Assembly: GCA_944383325.1 (NCBI GenBank)
Contig: CALWPC010000028.1
Span: 1 to 38,412, forward strand
Length of the DNA stretch: 38,412 nt
Direction of reading: 5' to 3'
Origin: an uncultured Lachnospiraceae bacterium
GTDB taxonomy: Bacteria > Bacillota > Clostridia > Lachnospirales > Lachnospiraceae
Notes under the pieces: generated by a model
The model's database searches: none
What the model was told of the DNA's origin: nothing
Seen by the model: only the letters and a program-made list of their open reading frames with translations
Shown here: one piece after another, positions 1 through 8,338 of the stretch
How the letters are laid out: each line of letters begins with the position of its first letter
Position numbering within the stretch: position 1 is the stretch's first letter
Translations under genes and position numbers: made by a program

Positions 1-1
1 C

Positions 2-287
2 ATCAAGGTATTGTCCTGCTTGTGCCAAGAAGATACGGAGGGAGAAATCAAACGAGAGCAAACGCAGGAGCAGAGAACAGAAAAGGATAGCATGTATGAA
101 CTGTCCGCAAAAAATGACCGACTGAGCGGAGACAACCGAAACTACTGTTTCCGTATCAGTTAAAGATTACAAAGTAGCAGATAGAACCATACAGGAGAAT
201 GATATTATTACGATTGATTTAAGTCCTCAAAAGAATAACATTTGGGAAGATTATGCAAGAACGCTTGTATTTGAAAATGGTGTATGA
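2..287 (+). pseudogene. Decayed fragment of a conjugative-element protein (DUF4316-like?)
   Basis: Two overlapping reading frames without a start look like one broken gene. Frame 2 runs from the window edge to TAA at 161-163 and ends in MYELSAKNDRLSGDN then NYCFRIS. Frame 3 is readable from about 144 to TGA at 285-287 and gives VSVKDYKVADRTIQENDIIT then IDLSPQKNN. The second piece continues naturally from 'KNDRLSGDN' in the first, so a frameshift near 140-150 is likely. The wording resembles, from memory, the DUF4316/YodL-type accessory proteins of Firmicutes conjugative transposons, but I could not search. A short in-frame ATG stretch at 287-370 has no recognisable continuation. The gene is cut by the window edge and is probably non-functional. 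Confidence 0.5.
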
Positions 288-422
288 TGAAGGGATTTTA
301 TATGGGAAAACTATATGTTGACGGAACGGAAATACAGGTCTTACAGATTGTAATTATTCTGTTTTTGCAACCAGCGCTCTGCGGGTTTTTCCGAACTTCC
401 GCCACGGCCTTATCAGAGCATC

Positions 423-460
423 AAAAACGCCACAGGTACATGAACACCTGTGGCGTTTTT
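423..460. terminator. Bidirectional Rho-independent terminator
   Basis: A perfect 15-bp inverted repeat, AAAAACGCCACAGGT at 423-437 and its complement at 446-460, flanks an 8-nt loop. The A-run on one side and T-run on the other let it end transcription in both directions. It lies just downstream of the minus-strand adhE-phosphotransferase pair and separates it from the mobile-element remnant. Confidence 0.9.
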
Positions 461-525
461 GTAGTTGTAGGTCATAGGCGGGAGCCCCAAGCGGTCGCTT
501 CCTTCTGTTGATATGACGCCGGTAT

Positions 526-1275
526 TTACTGATAATCTACGACGTCTACCCAACGCAGCAGGAATTCTCTCTCCTCCGGCTTTCCTTTTACCGACTGACT
601 GGCGGCTACGATCGGCAGCCACTGCTGTACATACTGCTTTGCGGTATCGCTCATTTTGCAGAACTGATTTAAATAGTTGTCGGCAGTGTTCTGTTTGCCT
701 TCCAGGCAGAAGAGCAGATACGTCCTGGCTGCATCGGCGCTTGCATTGCCCTGTGTGGCGTGCGACCAGTCGATGACGTAGGCGGTGCCGTCTTCGCTTA
801 TAATGATGTTGCTCGGATTCAGATCTCCGTGGCAGACTTTGTTGTGTTTCGGCATCGCTTCCAGTCTTGTCAGCAAATCATAGCGCGTAGTTGCATCCAG
901 TCCGCTCTGATTAATTTTGCGCGTCATTTTATCTTTCAGCTTATTCAGCATGGGGCTGTTCTGAGAGTGAATGAACAGCTGAATGTCGACCAGTTTTTTA
1001 ATATATTCGTCCTCCCGCTCGGGATGCTGCTCCATCAGCTCCGCGAGCGTCGGGCCGGAAATATACTCGGTTTCTAGCGCCCACTGGCCGTCAATCATGT
1101 TGACGCCGAGCAGTTTTGGAATGGCGATGTCCGTTTCTTCGACGCGCGCCTGATTGAGCGCTTCATTTAAAATATCTGCTTTGGAATAACCTTTGACGAA
1201 AAGTTTAATCGCCTTATCCCCTTCGCGGTAAACTGTTTTTGTCTCGCGGGTTGCTAATACATGCTCCAGTTTCAT
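526..1275 (-). CDS. Aminoglycoside phosphotransferase-family kinase (substrate unknown)
   Basis: The 249-aa protein has the small-molecule kinase fold of the APH/choline kinase family. It carries the catalytic loop CHGDLNPSNI (HxDxxxxN) and, about 15 residues later, VIDWSHA, whose Asp should bind metal. The N-terminal lobe has KAIKLF with the likely ATP-contacting Lys. I start it at the ATG at 1275, five bases after GGAGGA (1281-1286); the adjacent ATG at 1278 is possible, and a longer frame into adhE lacks a ribosome site. It sits 28 bases after adhE on the same strand and ends before the strong terminator at 423-460, so it is probably co-transcribed with adhE. The substrate cannot be told from sequence; antibiotic resistance should not be assumed, since the family also holds choline, methylthioribose and fructosamine kinases. 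Confidence 0.8.
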   Translation of the reverse strand: MKLEHVLATRETKTVYREGDKAIKLFVKGYSKADILNEALNQARVEETDIAIPKLLGVNMIDGQWALETEYISGPTLAELMEQHPEREDEYIKKLVDIQLFIHSQNSPMLNKLKDKMTRKINQSGLDATTRYDLLTRLEAMPKHNKVCHGDLNPSNIIISEDGTAYVIDWSHATQGNASADAARTYLLFCLEGKQNTADNYLNQFCKMSDTAKQYVQQWLPIVAASQSVKGKPEEREFLLRWVDVVDYQ

Positions 1276-1303
1276 CATAATCCTCCAATCTTCAGGCACT
1301 TCT

Positions 1304-3916
1304 TCAGTGCGATCCATAGTATACAGCCAAATACATTTCTTTTAACTCACTCATAAGCGGGTATCTGGGGTTTGCGCCGGTGCACTGATCGTCGAAAGCC
1401 TGTTCAACCATTTCATCGAGGGTGGCGAGGAAGTCCTCTTCCTTAATGCCGTATTCCTGAATACTTTTCTTGATGCCGATCATGTCTTTCAGCTCGTCAA
1501 TGGCCTTTAAGAGACGATTTAATTTCTCTTCGTCGGTCTTGCCGCCCAGGCCAAGCGCATCTGCAATTTCTGCGTAGCGGGCGAGTGTATGAGGGTGATC
1601 ATACTGTGAGAACGTACCCATTTTTTTCGGCGTCTCCGATGCGTTAAATTTGATCACTTCGTTGATCAGGAGAGCATTTGCAACGCCGTGCGGGAGATGA
1701 TGAAATGCGCCGAGCTTGTGCGCCATGGAATGGCAGACGCCGAGGAAGGCGTTGGCAAATGCCATACCTGCCATTGTGGAGGCGTTGGCCATTTTCTCAC
1801 GGGCTTCAGGATCTGACGCGCCGTTTTCATACGCCCGTGGCAAATATTTAAAAATACCCTGGAGCGCTTTAATTGCAAGTGCGTCGGTGTAATCGGTTGC
1901 CATCATGGACGCATACGCTTCCAGAGAGTGCGTCAGTGCGTCAATGCCGGATGCACTAGTCAGGCCTTTCGGCATATTCATCATCAGATCCGGGTCGACA
2001 ATCGCCATCTTCGGAAGAAGCTCATAGTCGGCGAGAGGATATTTTACGCCGGTTTTTTCGTCGGTAATTACCGCAAACGGGGTCACTTCCGAGCCGGTGC
2101 CGGCGGAGGTGGGAACGGCAATAAAATATGCCTTTTCGCCCATTTTGGGGAAGGTGTATACGCGCTTGCGAATATCAATAAACCGCATTGCCATATCCAT
2201 AAAATCTACCTGCGGATGCTCGTACATCACCCACATAATTTTTCCGGCGTCCATTGCGGAACCGCCGCCGATGGCGATGATGCAGTCCGGTTGAAATTCT
2301 TCCATCGCTTTTGCGCCTTCTTTTGCGCTTGCCAGTGTCGGATCGGGAGCTACGTTAAAGAATGTCGTGTGCGTGATGCCCATTTCATCCAATGTATCGG
2401 TAATGGTTTTTGTATAACCGTTCTGGAATAAAAACTGGTCGGTGACAATAAACACGCGTTTTTTGTCCATAACCGTCTTTAATTCGCGCAGGGCAACCGG
2501 AAGACAGCCGCGTTTTTCGTATACTTTTTCTGGAGCTCTGAACCACAGCATATTTTCTCTCCTCTCGGCAACAGTTTTTACGTTTAACAAATGCTTTACC
2601 CCGACATTTTCGGATATGGAATTGCCGCCCCAGGAGCCGCAGCCGAGCGTCAGAGACGGGGCAAGTTTAAAGTTGTACAGATCGCCGATGCCTCCGTGAG
2701 AGGAGGGGGTGTTCACCAGAATGCGGCATGTTTTCATTCGGTTGGCAAAGGCGTCAATTTTTTCCCGCTCGGTCGTGTCGTTTACATAGAGCGAGGAGGT
2801 ATGGCCGAAGCCTCCGTCCGCAATCAGATGATCCGCCTTGTCGAGCGCTTCCTCAAACGTCTTTGCGCGGTACATTGCGAGCACCGGAGAGAGCTTTTCA
2901 TGTGCAAATTCTTCGCTGATGTCCACACTCTCGACCTCGCCGATCAGGATTTTGGTATCCGGTTCCACCTTGACGCCGGCAAGCTCGGCAATCGTATGTG
3001 CGGTCTGGCCGACAATTTTGGCGTTCAGCGCGTTGTTAATAATAATGGTTTTGCGGACTTTTTCTGTTTCCTCCGCATTCAGGAAATAACAGCCGCGCTT
3101 TTGAAATTCCTTTTTCACCTCTTTATAGATTTTATCAAGTACAATGACCGACTGCTCTGACGCGCAAATCATACCATTGTCAAATGTCTTGGAGTGAATA
3201 ATGGAGCTGACCGCAAGTAAAATATCGGCAGATTCGTCGATGATGGCCGGTGTGTTTCCGGCGCCTACGCCGAGAGCTGGTTTGCCGGACGAATAAGCGG
3301 CCTTCACCATGCCGGGACCGCCGGTTGCGAGAATCGTATCACATTCTTTCATAACCATATTGGTCATATCAAGACTGGGAACATCAATCCAGCGGATAAT
3401 GCCCTGAGGAGCGCCCGCGCGGACAGCAGCCTCAAGGACAACTCTGGCCGCTTCAATCGTGGATTTTGCCGCACGGGGATGCGGGCTGATAATAATGCCG
3501 TTTCTTGTTTTTAAGGAAATCAGTGTCTTAAAGATGGCGGTGGAGGTCGGGTTCGTTGTCGGAATTACCGCGGCGATAATGCCGACGGGTTCCAGTACTT
3601 TTTTAGTCCCGAACGCGAGGTCCTCGTCAATAAATCCGCAGGTCTGCGTATCTTTGTACTGATTATAGATATATTCGGCGGCATAGTGGTTCTTAATAAT
3701 TTTGTCCTCCACTACGCCCATGCCGGTCTCTTCCACAGCCATTTTCGCCAGAGGAATCCGCATCTGGTTGGCCGCAGTGGCGGCGGCCAGAAAAATTTGA
3801 TCAACCTGTTCCTGGGTGTATGTTGCAAATGTTTTCTGAGCTGCGCGAAGCTCTTTGAGCGCTGTCTCCAAAGCTTCCACGCTGTCGATTGTGCCGTAAT
3901 TGGTTTTTGGTGTCAT
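1304..3916 (-). CDS. adhE: Bifunctional acetaldehyde-CoA/alcohol dehydrogenase
   Basis: This 870-aa cytoplasmic enzyme reduces acetyl-CoA to acetaldehyde and then ethanol, using two NADH, and is a main route for redox balance in fermentation. The N-terminal half is a CoA-acylating aldehyde dehydrogenase with catalytic Cys251 in NGMICASEQS. The C-terminal half is an iron alcohol dehydrogenase with the nucleotide-binding GGGSAMDAGK near residue 550 and the iron-ligand segments DALTHSLEAY and CHSMAHKLGAFHHLPHG. Length matches AdhE (about 870-890 aa). I choose the ATG at 3916, preceded by GGAGG and five bases; an upstream in-frame start at 3940 has no such site. Two Rex-like boxes overlap its promoter, which fits control by the NADH/NAD ratio. 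A phosphotransferase gene follows on the same transcript. Confidence 0.97.
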   Translation of the reverse strand: MTPKTNYGTIDSVEALETALKELRAAQKTFATYTQEQVDQIFLAAATAANQMRIPLAKMAVEETGMGVVEDKIIKNHYAAEYIYNQYKDTQTCGFIDEDLAFGTKKVLEPVGIIAAVIPTTNPTSTAIFKTLISLKTRNGIIISPHPRAAKSTIEAARVVLEAAVRAGAPQGIIRWIDVPSLDMTNMVMKECDTILATGGPGMVKAAYSSGKPALGVGAGNTPAIIDESADILLAVSSIIHSKTFDNGMICASEQSVIVLDKIYKEVKKEFQKRGCYFLNAEETEKVRKTIIINNALNAKIVGQTAHTIAELAGVKVEPDTKILIGEVESVDISEEFAHEKLSPVLAMYRAKTFEEALDKADHLIADGGFGHTSSLYVNDTTEREKIDAFANRMKTCRILVNTPSSHGGIGDLYNFKLAPSLTLGCGSWGGNSISENVGVKHLLNVKTVAERRENMLWFRAPEKVYEKRGCLPVALRELKTVMDKKRVFIVTDQFLFQNGYTKTITDTLDEMGITHTTFFNVAPDPTLASAKEGAKAMEEFQPDCIIAIGGGSAMDAGKIMWVMYEHPQVDFMDMAMRFIDIRKRVYTFPKMGEKAYFIAVPTSAGTGSEVTPFAVITDEKTGVKYPLADYELLPKMAIVDPDLMMNMPKGLTSASGIDALTHSLEAYASMMATDYTDALAIKALQGIFKYLPRAYENGASDPEAREKMANASTMAGMAFANAFLGVCHSMAHKLGAFHHLPHGVANALLINEVIKFNASETPKKMGTFSQYDHPHTLARYAEIADALGLGGKTDEEKLNRLLKAIDELKDMIGIKKSIQEYGIKEEDFLATLDEMVEQAFDDQCTGANPRYPLMSELKEMYLAVYYGSH

Positions 3917-3982
3917 TATTTCCTCCATTCTGCCGCGCAAGCGGCTCTTTTATGAGAATTTTGAAGATTCGATGACTTAAAC

Positions 3983-4000
3983 TTGTTATTTTTTTAACGA
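3983..4000. promoter_or_regulatory. Candidate Rex operator 1, near the adhE transcription start
   Basis: TTGTTATTTTTTTAACGA matches the Rex consensus at 12 of 14 fixed positions. Its centre is 20 bp from that of the second box, two helical turns, so two Rex dimers could sit on the same face of the DNA. Confidence 0.65.
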
Positions 4001-4002
4001 GT

Positions 4003-4020
4003 ATGATAATAATTTAACAA
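4003..4020. promoter_or_regulatory. Candidate Rex operator 2, overlapping the adhE -10
   Basis: ATGATAATAATTTAACAA matches the Rex consensus TTGTTAA-N4-TTAACAA at 12 of 14 fixed positions, with one perfect half-site. It covers the adhE -10, so a bound repressor would block RNA polymerase. Rex releases DNA when NADH is high, which would induce ethanol formation. No rex gene lies in the window. Confidence 0.65.
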
Positions 4021-4039
4021 GCAAAAAGGCGAATGTCAA
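4011..4039 (-). promoter_or_regulatory. adhE promoter
   Basis: On the minus strand a perfect -35 TTGACA (4034-4039) is followed after exactly 17 bases by TAAATT (4011-4016), a 4/6 match to the -10 consensus. It gives a leader of roughly 90 bases before the adhE start. Both Rex-like boxes fall on or just downstream of the -10. Confidence 0.75.
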
Positions 4040-4357
4040 TACTAATCGCAAAAATTTTTTGAGTTCAGGAAAAATGCACAGGAAAAGTCACCGTATGTTC
4101 CTTATATTGGGAAATATTTCAGTGCGGACAGAGGATCAAACGGTATCAATATAAAAGATCTGTTGCTAGTATAACATTTCCATTTTAGATTATGCTCAAG
4201 TTTATGTATCGTTTTTAAAAAATCGATCATTCTCAGACAAAATCGAAAAATTTTGAAATAAAATCCTAAAATTTTTTATGAAAAAGAGGAATTTCAAGTT
4301 TTTTGTAGAATATATATTATAGAAAGGTTTTTGTGCAAAAGAAGGGATGTGACCGTG
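4040..4357. other. Intergenic region between divergent adhE and dgt
   Basis: This AT-rich spacer holds no gene that I can support. A weak plus-strand promoter for the dgt operon may lie at TTTCAA (4292-4297), 17 bases, TATTAT (4315-4320). A minus-strand frame at 4202-4591 overlaps the start of dgt and looks spurious. Confidence 0.4.
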
Positions 4358-5365
4358 ATGACGATTCGCGAGACGCTCGAAGAGTGGGAGTATGAGTATT
4401 TGAGTCCTTTTGCGGCGCACAGCCGTGAGTCGGCGGGGCGAGACAGGGAAGAACCGCAGTGCGATATCCGTCCGGTATATCAGAGGGACCGCGACCGGAT
4501 TCTTCACTGTAAATCGTTTCGGAGGATGAAGCAGAAGACGCAGGTGTTTCTGGCGCCGGAGGGCGATCATTACAGAACGCGGCTTACGCATACGTTGGAG
4601 GTTTCACAAAATGCCCGCACGATCGCAAAGGCGCTCCGTCTCAATGAAGATCTGGTTGAGGCCATTGCACTCGGCCATGATTTGGGACATACTCCGTTCG
4701 GACATTCCGGCGAGGCGGCCTTGAATGAAATATGCAGCCTCGGCTTTGAACATCACAAACAGAGTATCCGCGTCGTGGAATTTCTCGAAAAAAAGGGAAA
4801 CGGACTGAATCTGACAAAAGAGGTCAGAGACGGCATCCTCAATCATCAGACGGTCGGTCATCCGTCAACACTGGAGGGCCAGATTGTGAGACTGTCGGAT
4901 AAAATCGCTTACATCAATCATGACATAGACGACGCGGTCCGCGGAAAGGTTCTCCGGGAAGAAGATCTTCCCCGGCAATATACGGATGTGCTTGGCAAGT
5001 CGAACCGCAGCAGGCTCAACAATATGATTCACGACATTGTTTCAAACAGTACCGGCAAAGATAAAATCTGTATGTCGCCCGGGATGCAGGAGGCGATGAC
5101 CGGACTCAGGAAATTTATGTTTGATCATGTCTATCAGAATCCGACTGCGAAAAGCCAGGAGAAAAAAGCGCAGCATATGCTTCAGGAATTGTTTTCTTAT
5201 TATAACAGGCATTTGCATGAGCTCCCGGAGGAATATATCGGGTACATAGAACAGCGGGGAGAACATCCCGAGCGCGTGGTGTGTGATTATGTGGCGGGCA
5301 TGACGGATTCCTTTGCGATACGCAAGTTTGAGGAGCTGTATATACCGCATGCGTGGAGCGTCTAG
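4358..5365 (+). CDS. dgt: dGTP triphosphohydrolase-like HD-domain protein
   Basis: The 335-aa protein belongs to the HD-superfamily dNTP triphosphohydrolases, which cleave dNTPs to deoxynucleoside and triphosphate and so tune the dNTP pool. Metal and catalytic segments are visible: RTRLTHTLEV (first His), the HD pair in AIALGHDLGHTPFGH, and a later SDKIAYINHDIDD. The N-terminal RDREEP and the ILHCKSFRRMKQKTQVF block are typical of the clostridial branch. I start at ATG 4358, where AGAAGGG lies 11 bases upstream; GTG 4355 or 4349, or TTG 4331 in the same frame, cannot be excluded. It is the first gene of a dgt-dnaG-rpoD operon, and its stop codon overlaps the ribosome site of dnaG, suggesting translational coupling. 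Confidence 0.93.
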   Translation: MTIRETLEEWEYEYLSPFAAHSRESAGRDREEPQCDIRPVYQRDRDRILHCKSFRRMKQKTQVFLAPEGDHYRTRLTHTLEVSQNARTIAKALRLNEDLVEAIALGHDLGHTPFGHSGEAALNEICSLGFEHHKQSIRVVEFLEKKGNGLNLTKEVRDGILNHQTVGHPSTLEGQIVRLSDKIAYINHDIDDAVRGKVLREEDLPRQYTDVLGKSNRSRLNNMIHDIVSNSTGKDKICMSPGMQEAMTGLRKFMFDHVYQNPTAKSQEKKAQHMLQELFSYYNRHLHELPEEYIGYIEQRGEHPERVVCDYVAGMTDSFAIRKFEELYIPHAWSV

Positions 5366-5376
5366 GAGGTGAGCGC

Positions 5377-7170
5377 TTGTATTATTCGGAGGATCTGGTC
5401 GAGGAGGTCCGTTCAAAAAATGATATTGTGGACGTCATTGGCAGTTATGTGCGGCTGAAAAAGAAAGGAAATTCCTATTTTGGCCTTTGCCCGTTCCACA
5501 ATGAAAAATCGCCGTCCTTTTCGGTCTCGCAGGGAAAGCAGATGTATTATTGTTTTGGATGCGGCGCCGGCGGAAATATTTTTACGTTTATTATGCAATA
5601 TGAAAATTATTCGTTTGTGGAGGCGCTGCAATATCTTGCGGAGCGGGCGGGCGTATCGCTGCCGCAGGTGGAGCCGACGCAGCAGCAGCGCCGGCAGGCC
5701 GACGAGAGGGCGCGGCTTTTGGCTGTTCAGAAGGAGGCTGCCAAGTATTATTATGTCGCTCTCCGAAGAGACGCGGGCGCTCCGGGGTATCGTTATCTGA
5801 CAGCAAGAGGACTGTCCGAGGAGACGATGAAAAAGTTTGGTCTTGGATATGCGGGAAAATACAGCGACGGGCTGTACCGCTATCTGAAGCAGCGGGGATA
5901 TAAGGACAAGCTGCTGGCCGATGCGGGCCTGGTTACCCTGGACGAGAAGAGAGGCCCGGCCGATCGGTTCTGGAATCGGGTCATGTTTCCGATTATGGAT
6001 GCGAATCATCGGGTGGTCGGTTTCGGGGGGCGCGTCATGGGGGATGCAAAGCCCAAGTATCTGAATTCCCCGGAAACAGCAATTTTTGATAAGAGCCGCA
6101 CGCTTTACGGTTTAAATTTCGCAAGAACATCCCGAAGGAAAGGCATGCTTTTATGCGAGGGATATATGGACGTCATCGCCATGCATCAGGCCGGCTTTGA
6201 CAATGCGGTGGCGTCGCTTGGAACGGCGTTTACGTCGGGGCATGCGAGTCTGATAAAGCGTTATACGAATGAAGTGCTGCTGTTGTATGACAGCGACGAG
6301 GCGGGGACAAAGGCGGCGCTGCGGGCCATTCCGATTTTAAATGAGGCGGGCCTTGTTTCCAGGGTAGTCGATCTGACGCCGTGTAAAGACCCGGATGAGT
6401 TTCTTCAGAAAAATGGCTTTGAGGCGTTTGAACAACGCCTGGAAGGAGCGGTAAACAGTTTTCTGTTTGAGCTCAGGGTGCTGCGCCGCGGATATGATCT
6501 GAACGATCCGCAGTCAAAAACGGCGTTTTACAGGGAAATTGCCGGCCGGCTGCTGTCGTTTCAGGATGAACTCGAGCGGCAAAATTATACGGAGGCGGCC
6601 GCCAGGGAATTTCACATCGGCTTTGAGCAGCTGTCGCGTCTGGTTAATTCGGAGGGGATCCGGCTTGGCGGCGTCAGGCCGGCGGCAAGGCCGAAACCGA
6701 CGGCGGAGCGAGACGGGCGCAGGCGTGAAAAAGAGGAAGGAGACCGACAGGCGCAGGGACTTCTGCTGACCTGGCTCGCTGAGGATGAGCGTATCTTTCC
6801 GGTTGTCAGCAAGCATGTGTCGCCGGCCGATTTTCAGGATCCGGTATACCGGCAGGTGGCTGAGCTTCTGTATGCGCAGCATGAGGAGGGTTCGCTTGTT
6901 CCGGCGCGGATTATCAGCGTGTTTGCCGACGACGCGCAGAAACAGAGCGAAGTGGCAAAGCTGTTTCATTCCCCTCCGGCTGAGGGGGATGCGGTCTGGG
7001 AGAAGGAGCACACGCTGCAGGAAATTATATGCCGGGTCAAAGAGCTTGCCCTCCGCCGGATGAAAGAGGAGCTAAATCCGGCCGATATGCAGCAGATGCA
7101 GCGTTTTATTCAGATGAGGAATGAGCTTGACGCTCTCAGAAAAACGCATATTTCGTTGGACCTTGGATAA
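5377..7170 (+). CDS. dnaG: DNA primase
   Basis: The 597-aa primase makes RNA primers at the replication fork and binds the DnaB helicase through its C-terminus. It has an N-terminal CHC2 zinc finger (C38, H41, C59, C62), a TOPRIM catalytic core with EGYMD around residue 261 and DSDEAG at 305-310, and a variable helical C-terminal part that should hold the helicase-binding region. The start is a TTG at 5377, with AGGAGG (5364-5369) seven bases upstream. A GTG at 5353 would add eight residues inside dgt but has no ribosome site. The ribosome site overlaps the dgt stop codon, so the two are probably coupled. Confidence 0.97.
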   Translation: MYYSEDLVEEVRSKNDIVDVIGSYVRLKKKGNSYFGLCPFHNEKSPSFSVSQGKQMYYCFGCGAGGNIFTFIMQYENYSFVEALQYLAERAGVSLPQVEPTQQQRRQADERARLLAVQKEAAKYYYVALRRDAGAPGYRYLTARGLSEETMKKFGLGYAGKYSDGLYRYLKQRGYKDKLLADAGLVTLDEKRGPADRFWNRVMFPIMDANHRVVGFGGRVMGDAKPKYLNSPETAIFDKSRTLYGLNFARTSRRKGMLLCEGYMDVIAMHQAGFDNAVASLGTAFTSGHASLIKRYTNEVLLLYDSDEAGTKAALRAIPILNEAGLVSRVVDLTPCKDPDEFLQKNGFEAFEQRLEGAVNSFLFELRVLRRGYDLNDPQSKTAFYREIAGRLLSFQDELERQNYTEAAAREFHIGFEQLSRLVNSEGIRLGGVRPAARPKPTAERDGRRREKEEGDRQAQGLLLTWLAEDERIFPVVSKHVSPADFQDPVYRQVAELLYAQHEEGSLVPARIISVFADDAQKQSEVAKLFHSPPAEGDAVWEKEHTLQEIICRVKELALRRMKEELNPADMQQMQRFIQMRNELDALRKTHISLDLG

Positions 7171-7208
7171 AATAAGCTACGAATTGTTTTGGAAGGATGG
7201 ACAAATCA

Positions 7209-8324
7209 ATGGATGAAAATATGGTGAAACTTACAGAGAAGATGAAGGAACTTCTCGAGATGGCCAAGAAAAAGAAAAATATTCTCGAGTATCATGAAAT
7301 CAGCGACTTTTTTTCGGATATGGAGCTTGACGCCGAGCAGTTAGAAAAGATTCTTGATTATCTGGAGGCAAATAATATTGATGTGCTTCGGATTACCGAT
7401 ACGGTAGACGAGGATCCCGATGACGATGAGATCATTCTGGATGACGAAGAAGAAGTGGACATGAAGCAGTTGGATCTGAGTATTCCAGACGGGGTCAGCA
7501 TTGAGGATCCGGTGCGGATGTATCTGAAAGAAATCGGCAAGGTGGCGCTTCTGAGCGCCGAGGAGGAGATTGAGCTTGCCAAGCGCATGGAGCAGGGCGA
7601 TGAGGAGGCAAAGAAGCGTCTGGCGGAGGCCAATCTGAGATTGGTAGTCAGCATTGCGAAGCGCTATGTGGGACGGGGCATGCTGTTTCTGGATTTGATC
7701 CAGGAGGGGAACCTGGGACTGATTAAGGCTGTCGAGAAATTTGATTACCGCAAAGGTTATAAGTTCAGCACATATGCGACCTGGTGGATCCGCCAGGCGA
7801 TCACCCGCGCGATTGCCGATCAGGCCAGGACGATTCGGATTCCGGTGCATATGGTGGAGACCATTAATAAATTGATCCGCGTATCGAGACAGCTGTTGCA
7901 GGAGCTTGGAAGGGGTCCGACACCGGAGGAAATTGCCGAGGAGATGGGACTTCCGGAAGAGCGCGTGCGAGAGATTCTGAAGATTTCGCAGGAACCGGTT
8001 TCACTGGAAACGCCGATCGGCGAGGAGGAGGACAGCCATCTGGGCGATTTCATTCAGGATGATAACGTGCCGGTGCCTGCCGATGCGGCCGCTTTTACGC
8101 TGCTCAAGGAGCAACTGGTAGAGGTGCTTGATACGCTTACCGATCGCGAGCGAAAAGTGCTGCGGCTTCGGTTTGGACTTGACGACGGGCGTGCGCGGAC
8201 TTTGGAGGAGGTTGGCAAAGAATTCAATGTCACGCGGGAGCGCATCCGCCAGATTGAGGCAAAGGCGCTGCGAAAGCTCAGACATCCGAGCAGAAGCCGC
8301 AAGCTGAAGGATTACCTGGATTGA
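7209..8324 (+). CDS. rpoD: Primary sigma factor of RNA polymerase (sigma 70/SigA)
   Basis: The 371-aa housekeeping sigma factor directs RNA polymerase to TTGACA/TATAAT promoters. It has a short acidic region 1.1 (about 1-95), region 1.2 starting at [11 protein letters not shown], region 2 (about 140-210) with the -10 reading segment [20 protein letters not shown], region 3 (about 218-295) and region 4 with a helix-turn-helix at about 331-352 (TLEEVGKEF then [18 protein letters not shown]). The length is close to Bacillus SigA. Two ATGs are in frame. The one at 7197 abuts GGAAGG with no spacing, so I prefer 7209, twelve bases from it. It follows dnaG and precedes trmK, the usual Firmicutes order. 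Confidence 0.97.
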   Translation: MDENMVKLTEKMKELLEMAKKKKNILEYHEISDFFSDMELDAEQLEKILDYLEANNIDVLRITDTVDEDPDDDEIILDDEEEVDMKQLDLSIPDGVSIEDPVRMYLKEIGKVALLSAEEEIELAKRMEQGDEEAKKRLAEANLRLVVSIAKRYVGRGMLFLDLIQEGNLGLIKAVEKFDYRKGYKFSTYATWWIRQAITRAIADQARTIRIPVHMVETINKLIRVSRQLLQELGRGPTPEEIAEEMGLPEERVREILKISQEPVSLETPIGEEEDSHLGDFIQDDNVPVPADAAAFTLLKEQLVEVLDTLTDRERKVLRLRFGLDDGRARTLEEVGKEFNVTRERIRQIEAKALRKLRHPSRSRKLKDYLD

Positions 8325-8338
8325 GGGAGGATAAGTAG

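Noticed and set aside
284-511. 75-aa plus-strand frame near the left edge
   Set aside because: It reads across the terminator at 423-460. At most its first 25 codons are the beginning of a truncated mobile-element gene.
526-1275. Antibiotic resistance gene
   Set aside because: The APH-like fold alone does not show aminoglycoside activity; the gene lies behind adhE in a core-like setting.
4202-4591. 129-aa minus-strand frame upstream of adhE
   Set aside because: It overlaps the 5' end of dgt, has no ribosome site and is low in complexity.
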